From NCBI GenBank assembly GCA_028023455.1, contig JAQFVV010012535.1:866001-930000 (forward strand): a stretch of DNA of 64,000 bases. The letters run 5' to 3'. Positions within the stretch are counted from its first letter, which is position 1, and each line of letters begins with the position of its first letter. Below, piece by piece: positions 24,101 through 35,639 of the stretch. The notes under the pieces were generated by a model that had not been told where the DNA came from, made no database searches, and worked only from the letters and a program-made list of their open reading frames with translations. This DNA comes from Epiperipatus broadwayi (taxonomy: Eukaryota; Onychophora; Udeonychophora; Euonychophora; Peripatidae). Made by a program: the position numbers and the translations under genes.

Positions 24101-26100
24101 TAGTATTTTTAAACGGAAATTTTTTAAATAATTTTCTTAATTTTTTTCTTTTAAAACATTTTACACTGAATGAGTATAAGTGGTATATTAATTTTTATAT
24201 TTTATGTAAAAGTGGACAAAAGACTTCAAAAGATTGAATTACAAATAGTAAGATTACATTAAGTAATTTTATTATAATTTTTTTATACAATGTATATTTT
24301 CTTAAAATTGCTTGGAGTTATAATGATATTTATATTATGTTACATGAATGAATGAATATAAGGATGTGTGAGTTGATAACACATATAGATATTTATTAAG
24401 AGATATAAGCTATGAGAAATATGCATATATTTATTTTTTATTTTTTATATTATAAAATTCGTTATAACTTTATAAAATGATCATAATTTTTTATATGATT
24501 CTTTGCTGGATAAACCATATGATATTTATTTTCAAGACATGAATATTGAACGAATATGTTAAAATCAAATCTCATTTGTATTTGTAGATAAGTTTGTATG
24601 TGAAACCTTTTCTTATAAGTAGCTATGGTTGGATAAAATGATAAGTAATTTTGTTTATTATTGGGAAATTTGCTTAGTTATTTTATGATGTTAAATGTCT
24701 AAATCTATTTGAGATTATTTAAATGGTAGTGACAAGGGAGTAAAATAATGAAATCTTGAATGCTTATATAATAGGATGTGATAAGAAGATAGGATAATGA
24801 GCCTATATGATAATCTGAGAAGTTAATATGCAAATACAGATAAAGTAGCCCTGTACTTTGTATTTATTTCCATGGATAGTGTTTTTTGATATTTATATTT
24901 TAATGATCTGTAGGTGCTAAGTGAGAGCCAAGATATTATTTTAAAAGGTATTACATGAATTGGTACCTGTTGTTTCTTCACACTGTTTCCATGTGATTTG
25001 TTGAATTATTTTATACTATTGAGTCTTTACTCTAGTTATATCTTCATGTCCTATGCATTGTATTGCTATCTGAATTTCATTTGTAAAACATCGTGTAGTA
25101 TAGTATTTTTGAAAGATGAATAATGGATAATTTTAGAAAAGATGATTTGTTTAGAAGAAGAAAAGATAGGTTTTGGTATTGTAAAAAAAATACAAATGAT
25201 GTTAAATGCATAATGTTGATGGTGAATATAACAAAGGAATCATATTTTTTCTTAATATTTTTTGAAATATTTTTGGTGATAAAAGAAATATAAACTATTC
25301 ATAATTTATATTTTCAAATATTTTTTGATACTTTCGATTTTCATAAATTGACAACATTTTGATAGAGGAATTCATATTTTATAATGAAACATCAAATGAA
25401 GTATATTACTATATGATGAATGCTTATATTTTATTTAATTATTTGTCTTTATATTTTTGTGTTTTAAACAAGAAACACACATCTTAAGTAGAATGGTGCC
25501 AAGAAAAAATTATTATTATTTAATACATGACTGAACATTATTTTAAAATTTACTTTTCGTTAACCTAGAATAAGCTAATACAATATTGAAGGATAAATAA
25601 CAGAATATTTTTGAATAATTAATACATGATATGTAATTCTAATTTTAAAATTCATAAGCCAGAGTGAAGACTTACTCATTTATGATTTTTTGAAATTGTA
25701 AAGCTGTAATTTCAATCTTTCTTTTATTCTATTTTGTATATTTTTTGTTTTCTAATTTTAATATAATATTTGTAAGTATTTGTTTTAAAACTAAATATTT
25801 TGTATATAATTATTTTTTAATATAAAATAAAGTTGTTAAAGTTGTTGTTATAAACTGGTTATCCGTGTTATTATTGATCTTCTTACCTCCACAGGTTCCA
25901 AATTTTACAGAATTCAGAACTAAACATATTACATATTTTGCACATTATAATTTTAAATATTATTTAATTAAACAATATTAATTATTATTCAGAATATGAC
26001 ACTGCAGAATCATATAGTATAAGATAATTTTGGTCAGAATTTATTATTGAAAATACTGCAATATAATTAAGTAGATTTCTTATTGCCACATATTGTTCAG

Positions 26101-26192
<92 letters not shown>
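26101..26192. repeat. (ATT)n microsatellite, about 30 units
   Basis: Uninterrupted trinucleotide array. Confidence 0.95.
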
Positions 26193-26395
26193 CTGTGTGA
26201 CTTGATTATAAGAAATTCTGTAATCTTATTAAACTTAAATGTTATATTTGATTTTGTCTTTTAAATTTTACTTTATTATTTATACATTTATATTTTCATT
26301 TTATGTTATATGTTTTATTTTCACTTTTATTGTATGTGCAAGCTGTAATTGGCTTTATGCTGTTGTTTAGCACTTAAATAAATTAATTGAATTGA

Positions 26396-26398
<3 letters not shown>
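26193..26398 (+). mobile_element. 3' tail of a LINE between two ATT arrays
   Basis: The segment ends tagcacttaaataaattaat followed by ttgaattgaatt and then ATT repeats. A non-coding 3' end finishing in short ttgaa/attga repeats is typical of several arthropod LINE families. It is cleanly bounded by ATT arrays on both sides, which suggests insertion into, or seeding of, the microsatellite. No coding part is present. Confidence 0.45.

Positions 26399-26482
<84 letters not shown>
26396..26482. repeat. (ATT)n microsatellite, about 28 units
   Basis: Second uninterrupted array, on the far side of the LINE tail. Confidence 0.95.
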
Positions 26483-26483
<1 letters not shown>

Positions 26484-27041
26484 CAAATGTCAGTTAGATT
26501 AAGTATAGGAGTATTATTTATTACTATTATTATTATTGTTGTTTAGGTGTAGTTAAAATGATACAAAATCCCTTATCATACTTGGCTACAGGAGATTATA
26601 AATTAATTAGAGATTGTATTTAAAGAACCTGAGATAATTATATTTTAATAACAGAATTATTATTTATTTATTAATGTTATATTTGATTATTTGTAATATT
26701 TAAAAAGTCTTAAGAATGCTATAAATTATATTTCTATTTGAAATAAAAAGGCGGATAGTATTCTTATGCCATTGAGATTGTATCTTTTGGGACATATACT
26801 CAATGTAGTCCTACTACTACTTTACTTTTCACCATATATCTCATGATTATTATTATATTATTTTATTATTTATTAATTTAAAACAAACCATATATTTATT
26901 ATCAATTTGAGCTGGTCTAATGGTATAAATTATCGTAAAGTATTTGTAATACTTGTTTTACTATTGTGAGAATGAAAGTTTTAGCCGGAGCATTTATTTT
27001 ATTTGATTTATGTTTATTTCTCCTCGATAGTGAGGGTACAG

Positions 27042-28180
27042 TATATATATATTAAATCTAAAAAGTTTACGTAAATATGGGATGCTTTTTCAAAATCTGA
27101 CTGAATATGCAATCTTAAAATTACAAATTAAATTTCAATAATTATTTTATCAAATGTGATGTTTAAATGGAATAATTTAAGTAAATGCTACATATTCTAA
27201 GATAGCATCTTTTTAAAAATAAATCCTAAAATAAAAATATAGATACATATTTTACATTATAATGTAAAGTTTGTCAGGAAATAAATACTACATTCAGAAT
27301 TATAAATTTATTTTATAAATAACAAATATAAAAGCATTAAAAAAAATAATAAAGACAACAATTCACTGAATATAGTCCTTGGAGAGTTATATAAGTAGAG
27401 CTAATTCAAGTTATCATTAACAAAAATGACAAAGAGAATAAAGAAGCAATAAGCCTATATTTATGATAATAATAATAAAAAACTTTTGTTATTCTATTTT
27501 GATCATCAACACATGACTGAAGTTTGATGTAAATGCCTCGACGAACTAATAGATATCATATTAGGTATTGGCTTTAGCTTTAGTGTATAACTACGTTAAA
27601 ACTTTGCATATATTTTATAGACCTCAGTTTTCTCCAATAAACTGAAATGCTGCTACAGGGTATCCTAATAAGTCTTTATTGATAGAAAGAAATTTGGGCA
27701 AATCCCACTTTTGACGTCTATGTTGCAAATGACGAAGATTATTAAAAACTTCGACACCAGCTTTAACTTCAAAAACGTAAAATTGATATCGATGTTTTCC
27801 AAATTGAGGAAAAGGAGGAGAATAATCTTAAAAAAGAGTTTATATATAAGCATACATATATATATTTATATTCAGATTATGAGTTTTATATTAATCTTTT
27901 TTTTTTAATTTTAAATTTTTTACTAACACAAAAAATCCTACTGCTAATATCGTCAAACAACTTCCGTATAGCTAAATTGATAAAAATAAAAGAAGACATT
28001 ATATAAAATCTAGTCTAAATATTTTTTAATCTAAACTGTGTAACAATAAATATCAACTTTGTAAATTTAAAAAATATTTCAATATTACATTACATAATTC
28101 ACATAACCATGTATGTGTTTAATGCGGTTGTTTAAGTTTTCTACTGAAATCAGGTTGAATAACTAGGAAATGAACTATTT
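27042..28180. other. AT-rich stretch without recognisable feature
   Basis: Short frames on both strands lack motifs. Nothing supportable. Confidence 0.35.
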
Positions 28181-28747
28181 ACAAACTCTCCATACAGTAG
28201 TTCCAGCCAGTGCAAGATATTTTGTGCATAAAATCCTATCTAGTACCTACTCATCCAATATCTCTAGGCTAGTTTCTAGCTTGTGACTTTCATCAGTGAG
28301 AAGCCTTGGATCTGAAAGCACTACACATAGATCTTAGGATCTAATGCAACCCACCAACAGTCATCTAGAGATGATAATAGATGGACAATTGAAATTTTAA
28401 ACTGGATTCCAAGAGATTGTAAAAGACCCAGAAAGAGACCACATGTGAGATGGATGGATGAAATATGAAAGTGTGCAGAGGTGATGTGGAGAAGAGAAGC
28501 TAAAGATAGGAAAAGATGAATTGAACTTGGAAAGACCTTCATCCTGCAGTGGATTGATAATGGTTGATGATGATGAAAACTAGATGCAGTGCTTTCAAAT
28601 TCAAGACTCCTCAAAACCACAAGTTAGAAACTAGTTTGGGGATATTGAATGAGTAGGTCCTAAATAAGGATTTTATGCACAAATCTTCTTGCATCCATTA
28701 ATTACTATAACTTGTGCTGGCTGATATTGCTGTATAGAGAGTTTGTC
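28181..28747. mobile_element. Foldback element enclosing a LINE RT tail
   Basis: Left arm 28181-28336 (acaaactctccatacagtag ... gatctgaaagcac) is the reverse complement, with many changes, of right arm 28578-28747 (gcagtgctttcaaattcaag ... ctgtatagagagtttgt). The 240-bp centre holds an RTE-like C-terminal coding piece. The same arm sequence recurs at 35640-35830, 36010-36190 and 36390-36560, so the arms are a dispersed family. Confidence 0.65.
28364..28564 (+). pseudogene. RTE-like LINE C-terminal fragment
   Basis: The plus strand reads RDDNRWTIEILNWIPRDCKR followed by PRKRPHVRWMDEI, then a stop, KCAEVMWRREAKDRKR, another stop and IELGKTFILQWIDNG. This is the conserved end of many RTE-like and related ORF2 proteins (W-x-P-R-x-x-K-R-x-x-x-R-P-x-x-R-W). 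It lies exactly between the two arms of the foldback element. A similar but more decayed version is at 30570-30790. Confidence 0.7.
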
Positions 28748-29450
28748 ATTGTTTAAACAGTTTGGGTTAGCATAGGAAATGGTGGTCAAGTGATGTTTAT
28801 TAAAATAAAATATTGTGGGGAAGAAATAACACTTGATTGCCAGTCTCTCAATATAATCTTTAGAGCATCTTACTTATAGAACTACATTATAAATCGTGAT
28901 GCTCTCCATATTTAAATACATTAGTTTATTACATTTAACTTTAAATATGGAATTTACTGTAACAGAAATGAGTTTAATGCTAACAGAAATATTTTTATTT
29001 CTCTTTGAAGCCTTAATGTATCAAACAAAGAAATTCCTATTGTTCACTTTATATGTTCTTGTCGTTGCAACTATTATTACCATATTGTATGATTATTCAT
29101 AAACATGCAAGAACTAGCTTGGCGAGTAGTAACTTTTTGCAAGATCAAGCATCAACTCTTTTTCCTCAATTGTCTGATAGTTCTTAATTGAAATATCAGT
29201 TAAGTTTTTTTAAGGCAGGAAAAATATGTGTGTGAATGATTTTTTTTCTTATAGATATTTACAATCATAATCGACAATACTAAATGAATAATTCTTATTT
29301 CCACGAACCTATAAAGTGAAGACAGACGATGCTAAGAATGCGCTGTTTGTTAATCCAAACTTTCATTAAGTGATGACCATTTATTTAAGTATCTAAAATT
29401 GCAGATCACTTTCAAGTAAAGGAAAATTACATGAAATGTTTAATCTTAAA
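28748..29450. other. No recognisable feature
   Basis: A 68-codon AT-rich frame at 28896-29102 has no motif and is not supported as a gene. Confidence 0.35.
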
Positions 29451-29454
29451 TGAT

Positions 29455-30083
29455 AGTGTTGAACTTTGTGAAGTTAAAAGAAATGATAAAGAGACAATGT
29501 AAAAAGTAGATATGTACTTAATTACAAAGGCACAAATAGCAGAAGCCAAGTCAAATGCGATTCATTATAAATAAAGAATGGAAAAACATGTTGGAGATTG
29601 TTGTATATCATATGGTTTAGGTTTCTTTTCCAACACCTTCATATTTTTATAAAGAAAAGGATTTTTATAAGTGTTCAAAAAGCGTTTGAAAAGCAGACCA
29701 AACAACATTTTAATTTTATAATGAGAGACTTTAACACTAGAAATAGATGATGATTGAAAAGATTAAAGTGCTATGGATAAATTTGATTATCTTGACAGAA
29801 ATGAGAAAAGCACAGATTTGTAGACTTAATAGAAAAGAAAAAACTGCATATCATGCATCCAAATGAAATTACAGCAGAACTATTATTATATTTTGAATAT
29901 CAGAAAATATCTATTTCGATATTGTGAATTTCTTAGTAGATTCCATTACAAAAAGAGGTCCTCGATTGCAAAGATATAATAGTGTCAAGAAATAATTTGT
30001 GGATAAAAATAGAAGCTAAGGCAATAAAGAACAAATTATTTAAGTCATACAGAATTTTAAGAGTATGTAGTTATTTTTGCCAA
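29455..30083 (+). pseudogene. RTE-like LINE endonuclease relic
   Basis: Scattered across frames: VQKAFEKQTKQHFNFIMRDF followed by NTRNR (the G-D-F-N block of EEP endonucleases with G changed to R), then RFVDLIEKKKLHIM, then CKDIIVSRNNLWIK near the domain end. These blocks come in the expected order for RTE-like endonucleases. Stops and shifts are frequent. The element is interrupted at 30084 by a SINE, and the first two-thirds of the RT is missing before the C-terminal part at 30240-30790. Confidence 0.65.
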
Positions 30084-30178
30084 GCGCTGGTGGCCGAGTT
30101 GTTAGCACAGCCACCTTACAAGCAGTTGTTCCGGAGTTCGCTTCTCGGCCGACGCTTTGACATATAAATAAATAAAAC
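30084..30178 (+). mobile_element. tRNA-derived SINE (copy 2), nested in an RTE relic
   Basis: It starts gcgctggtggccgagttgtt (box A), has ccaccttacaagcagttgt (anticodon arm), agttcgcttct (box B) and ends gccgacgctttgacatataa followed by an A-rich tail. It lies between the endonuclease and RT parts of the same RTE relic. Confidence 0.75.
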
Positions 30179-30239
30179 GTTGCAGGAGTTATTAAATAAA
30201 AATAAAAAATAAAAAGGTTAATGTTCAATTAATTTTCTC

Positions 30240-30790
30240 GGAAGAAAATGAATATTTGATAGTCATTAGTCAGGTTATTAATACAGATAGAAACATAATG
30301 AATGAAATTAGTCATGGAATTTAACTTGGATGGAGTGCTTTCTATAAAAATAATTTAGTATTAAAAGAAAATATTTTATGGGTATGAAAAGATAGACTTT
30401 AATAAATGTATTTTACTAGTTCCTACTTATAGATCTGAGTCTTGGATATTTGACAGAAAAGAACATAGAGGCTTCAGACTATTCAGCAAAGTTTGGAGAG
30501 ATAAATGTTGGAAGTAACAAGAAGAGATCAGGTATCATTAACATCACTGGGAGAATTAAAAGACTAAAATGGAGTGTTGTTAGAAGAGATGATAATAGGT
30601 GGCAGTTGATGTTAGAACTGAATTTCAAGAGATTATAAAATACTTAAAAAGGGACTATATGTGAAATGTATGGATAAGAATTTGACTTTCGCTAGTGTGA
30701 TATTAAAGAAGAGAGGCCAAGGACTAAAAAACTAGGGTAGATTTGGAAAAGCATTCATTCTGCAATAGATCGATAATGGTTGAATACGAT
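30240..30790 (+). pseudogene. RTE-like LINE RT C-terminal part
   Basis: Frames read EISHGI (stop) LGWSAFYKNNLVL, then VPTYRSESWIFDRKEH, then LKWSVVRRDDNRWQ and a decayed last block ending near 30785. This equals the segment between the palm and the C-terminus of RTE-like ORF2 (T-Y-G-S-E-T-W, R-x-D-x-R-W). It is collinear with the endonuclease relic upstream of the SINE, so both are probably one element with an internal deletion. Confidence 0.7.
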
Positions 30791-31084
30791 GATAATAGAC
30801 TTTGCATTTAATAAACTTTAAATCTATCTATAATATTCTTTATATGTGCGTGTATGATAAATATCCATCATTACCTCTTTCTACTCACAAGTAACAATCT
30901 CATTTATAATTAGCAGCACATTCTTTTATTTGGAAATATGGCGAGAAAAGAGAGAATACAGAATACAAATGTGCTAATGGTTTTTAATAAGCATTTCAAC
31001 CAAATCTCTATTTGAGAAATTATATGTGGTAACTTAACTTAAAGGATTTTTGTTGACTGAAATGTTATTAGCTTAAATTTTTTG

Positions 31085-32070
31085 TCAATAGCAGCAGCAA
31101 TTTGCTTAAAATATAGTTATCCATAAAGCTGATGCACATGAGCTTTGTGGATTTTTAACTATAAATGAATACTCTCATTTCCAAACACAAGATAAAGTCT
31201 TTGTGAAAAGATAGAATGAAACCATTTATCTTTTGGACCTTCTATCTTTTGGATCCAAACATTTACATATGGGAAAATCTTAAGCATTTGTAAATGAGAG
31301 TGTGAAGATGTTAAGCGATCACTTTAAATTACTTTTACTATGCTTGAATTAATGACACTTGTGAAATTTTCTAGAATTTATGGACATCATTCTTATATAA
31401 AATTAAATATATGTAAATGAAATATTTATTTTATATAGGACTATGTTTATAAACTGTAATATTAATAATCAGCCATAAAGCTAATGCACTTTGTGGATTT
31501 TTAACTATAAATGAATACTCTCACTTCCAATTATAAGATAAAGTTTTTGTAAAAAGATAGAATGAATCCATCTAACTTTTTGACCCAAACATTTACATAT
31601 GGCCATTTCTTAAGCATTTGTAAATGAGAGCATGGGCATTAGCTTTATGGCTGATTATTAATATTACAATTTATAAACATAGTGCTATATAAAATAAATA
31701 TTTCATTTTACATATATTTAATTTTAAATAAGAATGACAGGTATCATAAATTCTAGAAAATTTCACAAGCATCATTCATTCAAGCATAGTAAAAGTAATT
31801 TAAAGTGATCGCTTAATATCTTCATGCTCTTATTTTCAAATGCTTAAGATTTGACCATATGTAAATATTTGGGTCAGAAAGATAGATGGATTCATTCTAT
31901 CTTTTCACAAAGACTTTATCTTGTGTTTGTAAGTGAGAGTATTCATTTATAGTTAAAAATCCACAAAGCACATGTGCATTACCTTTATGGCTGATTATTA
32001 ATATTACAGTTTATAAACATAGCACTATATAAAATAAATATTTCATTTAAAATATAGTTATATATAAATA
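31085..32070. mobile_element. Foldback element with 360-bp inverted arms and a hairpin core
   Basis: Arm 31118-31478 is the reverse complement of 31640-32001. Between them, 31473-31648 is a shorter copy of the outer part of the arm that itself folds back (cataaagctaatgcac with gcattagctttatgg). Each arm also carries a smaller self-complementary stretch (aagatagaatgaatcc and its reverse). The two edges share aaaatatagttat. No coding capacity. Confidence 0.7.
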
Positions 32071-33160
32071 TGTGGAATGTCATCTGCAAGGATAATGCAT
32101 TAGTCTGCTGTATATGACCTAAATATGAATTCAAGTTAGGGGAAATTTAAAAATTTGTTAGGTTTTAATCAGGCTTATGATTTTTATTTCAAGTATTCAG
32201 CCAATAACCAACCAATTGTCCAACATTTGAATCATAAAACACTCAAACTTCAACCCCTACTCTCAATAATTAGAAAAGTTAATGAATACTGATTTCTTCT
32301 TTATTGTCTAATTAATAAAAAACTGACGGTACTAAAATATATAATTGCTATACTAATCTAAAATCTATATAGCTTGCTTCAAAAACTCTAGGGTGTGGTA
32401 AATTTCAGGCTTTTAGCTGAATGGTAAAATAGATTGCATAGATGTGTTAACTTCATTACTTCCAGCTTTGAATCCCAAGTATCAATAATAAAAGTAAAAG
32501 CCAGAAACCAATCTGGAGACTGGTATTTAATTGCAATCAAGGGTCTGGTAATCAATGATTATTAAATCCAATTATAAATAGCAATAAAATATATAATTGC
32601 TCTTATTTTATCATATATATTAAATTGTCAGCATATGAAATGACTGATAGTATTTGAATCTACCATCGGGTGTCACTTCTAGCTTATTTTTTTAAATGAT
32701 ATAAATACACTTCTCCATAATTATATTTCCTATCAATACAATAGTAGGAGAGATGACTTGGTCCTGGATCTCCACAGCACTTTCTATTGTCATAAATATA
32801 TAATTTTTAGTGCTGGTTAGGTCAAAGAAAAACATAAGACATTTTTTTTGTATTTCTCCAGTCAAGTTTTGCTCTCCAAATACTCTACCTCATAGAGTAT
32901 AATGTCACTTTCTAATAATAAATAACATTAATATTTTTATTAATGTATTTCTAATATATTAATTATATTAATATATTTATTAATATATTAATTTATTAAT
33001 ATTTTTTATAATCACAAAGTTTACGATGCAGTTTACTTACCTAAATACAAAATAAATTAAATTGAAAATGAATGCTATAAAACATTAATACTAAACTATA
33101 TATGCGAGTAAAACAGAAAATCGTGTTATATTGAACACTTATGTGTCTGTCATTAACAAT
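32071..33160. other. AT-rich stretch without recognisable feature
   Basis: Nothing recognised beyond local taatatatt runs at 32930-33005. Confidence 0.35.
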
Positions 33161-33167
33161 TATGAGA

Positions 33168-33314
33168 TTAATTTATAATATATATGAGGGTAATTTTATT
33201 AGTTCCTTAATCGTTTATGATATTATCATTTCTGAGTCATAAGCTTAATTTATAATATATAAGAGGGTATTTTATTAGTTCCTTAATTCTTTATGATATT
33301 ATCATTTCTGAGTG
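33168..33314. repeat. 77-bp tandem duplication
   Basis: Two adjacent copies starting ttaatttataatatat at 33168 and 33245, differing at a handful of positions. Confidence 0.85.
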
Positions 33315-34017
33315 TTTAATCTGGACATAAATGTTCACAATATAACCTTATTTATTAACTAATTTATACCTATCAGGGGTTGGAATCAAAAATCTAGTAT
33401 ATAAAAGTTGTGAACCATGCATGTAAGTATTTTAAAATACTGTATGTGATATGTATACCAAAATATTAAATTTTAGTATTAACAATATTTATTACCAACT
33501 AATAACGAATAACAATATTTATTATTAATTCAGTAAACTAGCCACAAAGAAATAAACATTACGTCCGTGTCTACATGAATCCTCAACATTATGTGAGCAA
33601 AAAGGTATGTTTTTGATTATGATAATTGATACATCACGACGACGACAATTTGTGTCTCCTAATAATTTGGTCCACTATTTATGGATCATTTCGCCATCTC
33701 TCGGCTAATACTAGTTTTAAAACAAGATTTTTTACATGAACCCGATCTTTTGGCTAATTTACATAATAGTCTATTTATTATTCTTGTAAATTATTAATAT
33801 TAATTAGCATATGTAGATTTTTTCTAGAGTATATTAAAATTAAGATATTTTTTTCGAGGACATATTAAAATTAAGATAATTAATTCAGAAACAATCTATA
33901 CTATTTACCTAATTATAAAATCCGTTTTATTTACAATCTATCTATATAATTAATATACGCACTGATATTCCAAAGACCAAACAATTGTTTGTAATTTTAA
34001 AAATGGAAATATTGTAA

Positions 34018-34754
34018 TTCTGATGAGATACCTGGAAAACTTTTAAAATATGGTGGTGATATATTAATTTTAAGACAAATTGAATGTTTTAGAAATACAT
34101 GAGTTTATGAAGTTGAGTTTGCTGATCTTAGAATGATATATTGTACCAACTTTTTAAAAATAAAGGAAATATAGAAGAGCATAGTAACTATTGTAGAGTA
34201 AAATTATTATTCACTAAGAAAAAGTACTTTCAAATGTTTTGTGGAAAAGGTTGCTTTCAGTCATAAATAAATAGTTACCATAGACTCAATATGGTTTTTA
34301 GAGAATTAAGAAACATTACAGATATGGTTTTTGTTATCAAAAAGATACAAAAAAATGTCATGAACAAAAGAATAACTTATATATTGTTTCTGTTGATTTG
34401 TTCAAAGCATTCAGTTAATGTAGCAGGTCTATGGACAATTTAAAATTGTTTATCAACCAACATGGAAGGGAAACAAATTATTAGTAGTATGGATTAAAAT
34501 ATGTCACATTTGAAATGAAAACTGGTGTTAAATAAGGATGTGTGCTAGATTTGATTTTGTTTTTAATTTTTATCACAATATCTTTAAAGTTGTTTTTAGG
34601 CAGCTACATAAACCAGGAATCAAATTGGAATACAGGATTAATCTTTAAATTTTTAATTTGAATAAATTAAAAACAAAATTTCATATTCTGGGCTTCTAAA
34701 TTTGTAGTACACTGATAAATATAGTGTTTTTATCAAATCAAAAGGCAGTCTACA
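34018..34754 (+). pseudogene. RTE-like LINE RT palm relic, interrupted by a hAT-like element
   Basis: Frames read SDEIPGKLLKYGGDILIL (RT N-terminal block), MVFRELRNITDMVFVIKKIQ (the Q-(Y/F)-G-F-R...I-R-Q-I block), then NMEGKQIISS, then FNLNKLKTK and QYTDKYSVFIKSKGSLQ, where YADD is expected. Reading resumes after the hAT-like insertion at 35575 with NICNVH and is lost by 35640, where a foldback arm begins. Many stops make it inactive. The part around YADD matches the relic at 7.85 kb. Confidence 0.65.
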
Positions 34755-35069
34755 GCAGTGGTCTTCAACCCTTGGTTCACGGACCAGTGCCAGTCCACTC
34801 TAGACTGGCAGGAAAGTTTGTAATAACAAAATAATAAGATTTTAAATTTTTAATTAATATAAACAATTTTTATTTATTTTTTAATCTCATTTTTACCCAA
34901 TTAAAAAAAAAAAAACAGAACGAAAACAAAATCTAATCAATTATACATAAATTAATTTGTTTTTCTAGTTATCACAGATATTTATGGGAGGAGGTAGAAT
35001 TAAATTTTTTATTATTTTTCTAAAAAAAAATTCAAAATTAAAAAAAAAAAGTTTTTTATTATACAAACT

Positions 35070-35109
<40 letters not shown>

Positions 35110-35566
35110 TATACAAGATGAAGTTATATATATATATATATATATATATATAACTTCATCTTGTATATTTAACATTAAATACAGATATTACATTTATCAT
35201 AATCATTGTCATGTAATTACACTAGCTGTGATATTTCCCAATATTCAGGTGAATGACATTTTATTCTTGCATGTTTTAACAATGAAATAATAAACATAGC
35301 AATGCAGGCACATTAATGAGAATGATTGTTATTGTACTGTTGTTGACTGTGCAACTTGAGAAAAAGTGTTAAGCATGTGAAGGTAAGCAACATCATTACA
35401 ATACACAGTAACTAGTGTGTTGTTTTGGTCAGTTATAACAATTATGCTCATCTAAGGCTAAGCAGTTTACATCTTTAAGAAAATTTATCTGAAGACTTCT
35501 GCCATTCTGCAAAATCTTATCATTATTTTTGCCAGTCTGCAGGCTTGAAAAGATTGAAGACCACCA
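34755..35566. mobile_element. hAT-like non-autonomous DNA transposon, 812 bp
   Basis: Perfect 8-bp direct repeats gtctacag flank it (34747-34754 and 35567-35574). The terminal inverted repeats are cagtggtcttcaaccc on the left and the complement of gattgaagaccacca on the right. An 8-bp target duplication with CAGtGGT-type ends is diagnostic of the hAT superfamily. No transposase is encoded. Its middle holds a small TA-cored palindrome (35110-35175). It is inserted in the RTE relic beside the YADD-equivalent position. Confidence 0.85.
35070..35175. repeat. (TA)n runs with palindrome
   Basis: Two TA runs (35072-35106 and 35126-35152). The second is flanked by tatacaagatgaagtta and taacttcatcttgtata, an exact inverted repeat of 17 bp, so the segment forms a long hairpin with a TA loop. 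Confidence 0.85.
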
Positions 35567-35639
35567 GTCTACAGAATATATGTAATGTTCACATGATCAC
35601 CATTTTCTATCTTTATATGAACTGTTTAAGCAATAGAAA

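Larger units (their letters stand above)
21769..27041 (-). repeat. Right arm of the giant inverted repeat
   Basis: This is the reverse-orientation partner of 11279-19092. It starts ttgtatccttctc at 21769 and ends gtgagggtaca at about 27040, with TA runs on both sides, mirroring the left arm's ends. Open frames at 22992-23285 (+) and 23868-23605 (-) are not conserved in the other arm and show no domain. Late insertions are two ATT arrays with a LINE tail at 26101-26482. The two arms differ by many substitutions and indels, so the duplication is old. Confidence 0.6.
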
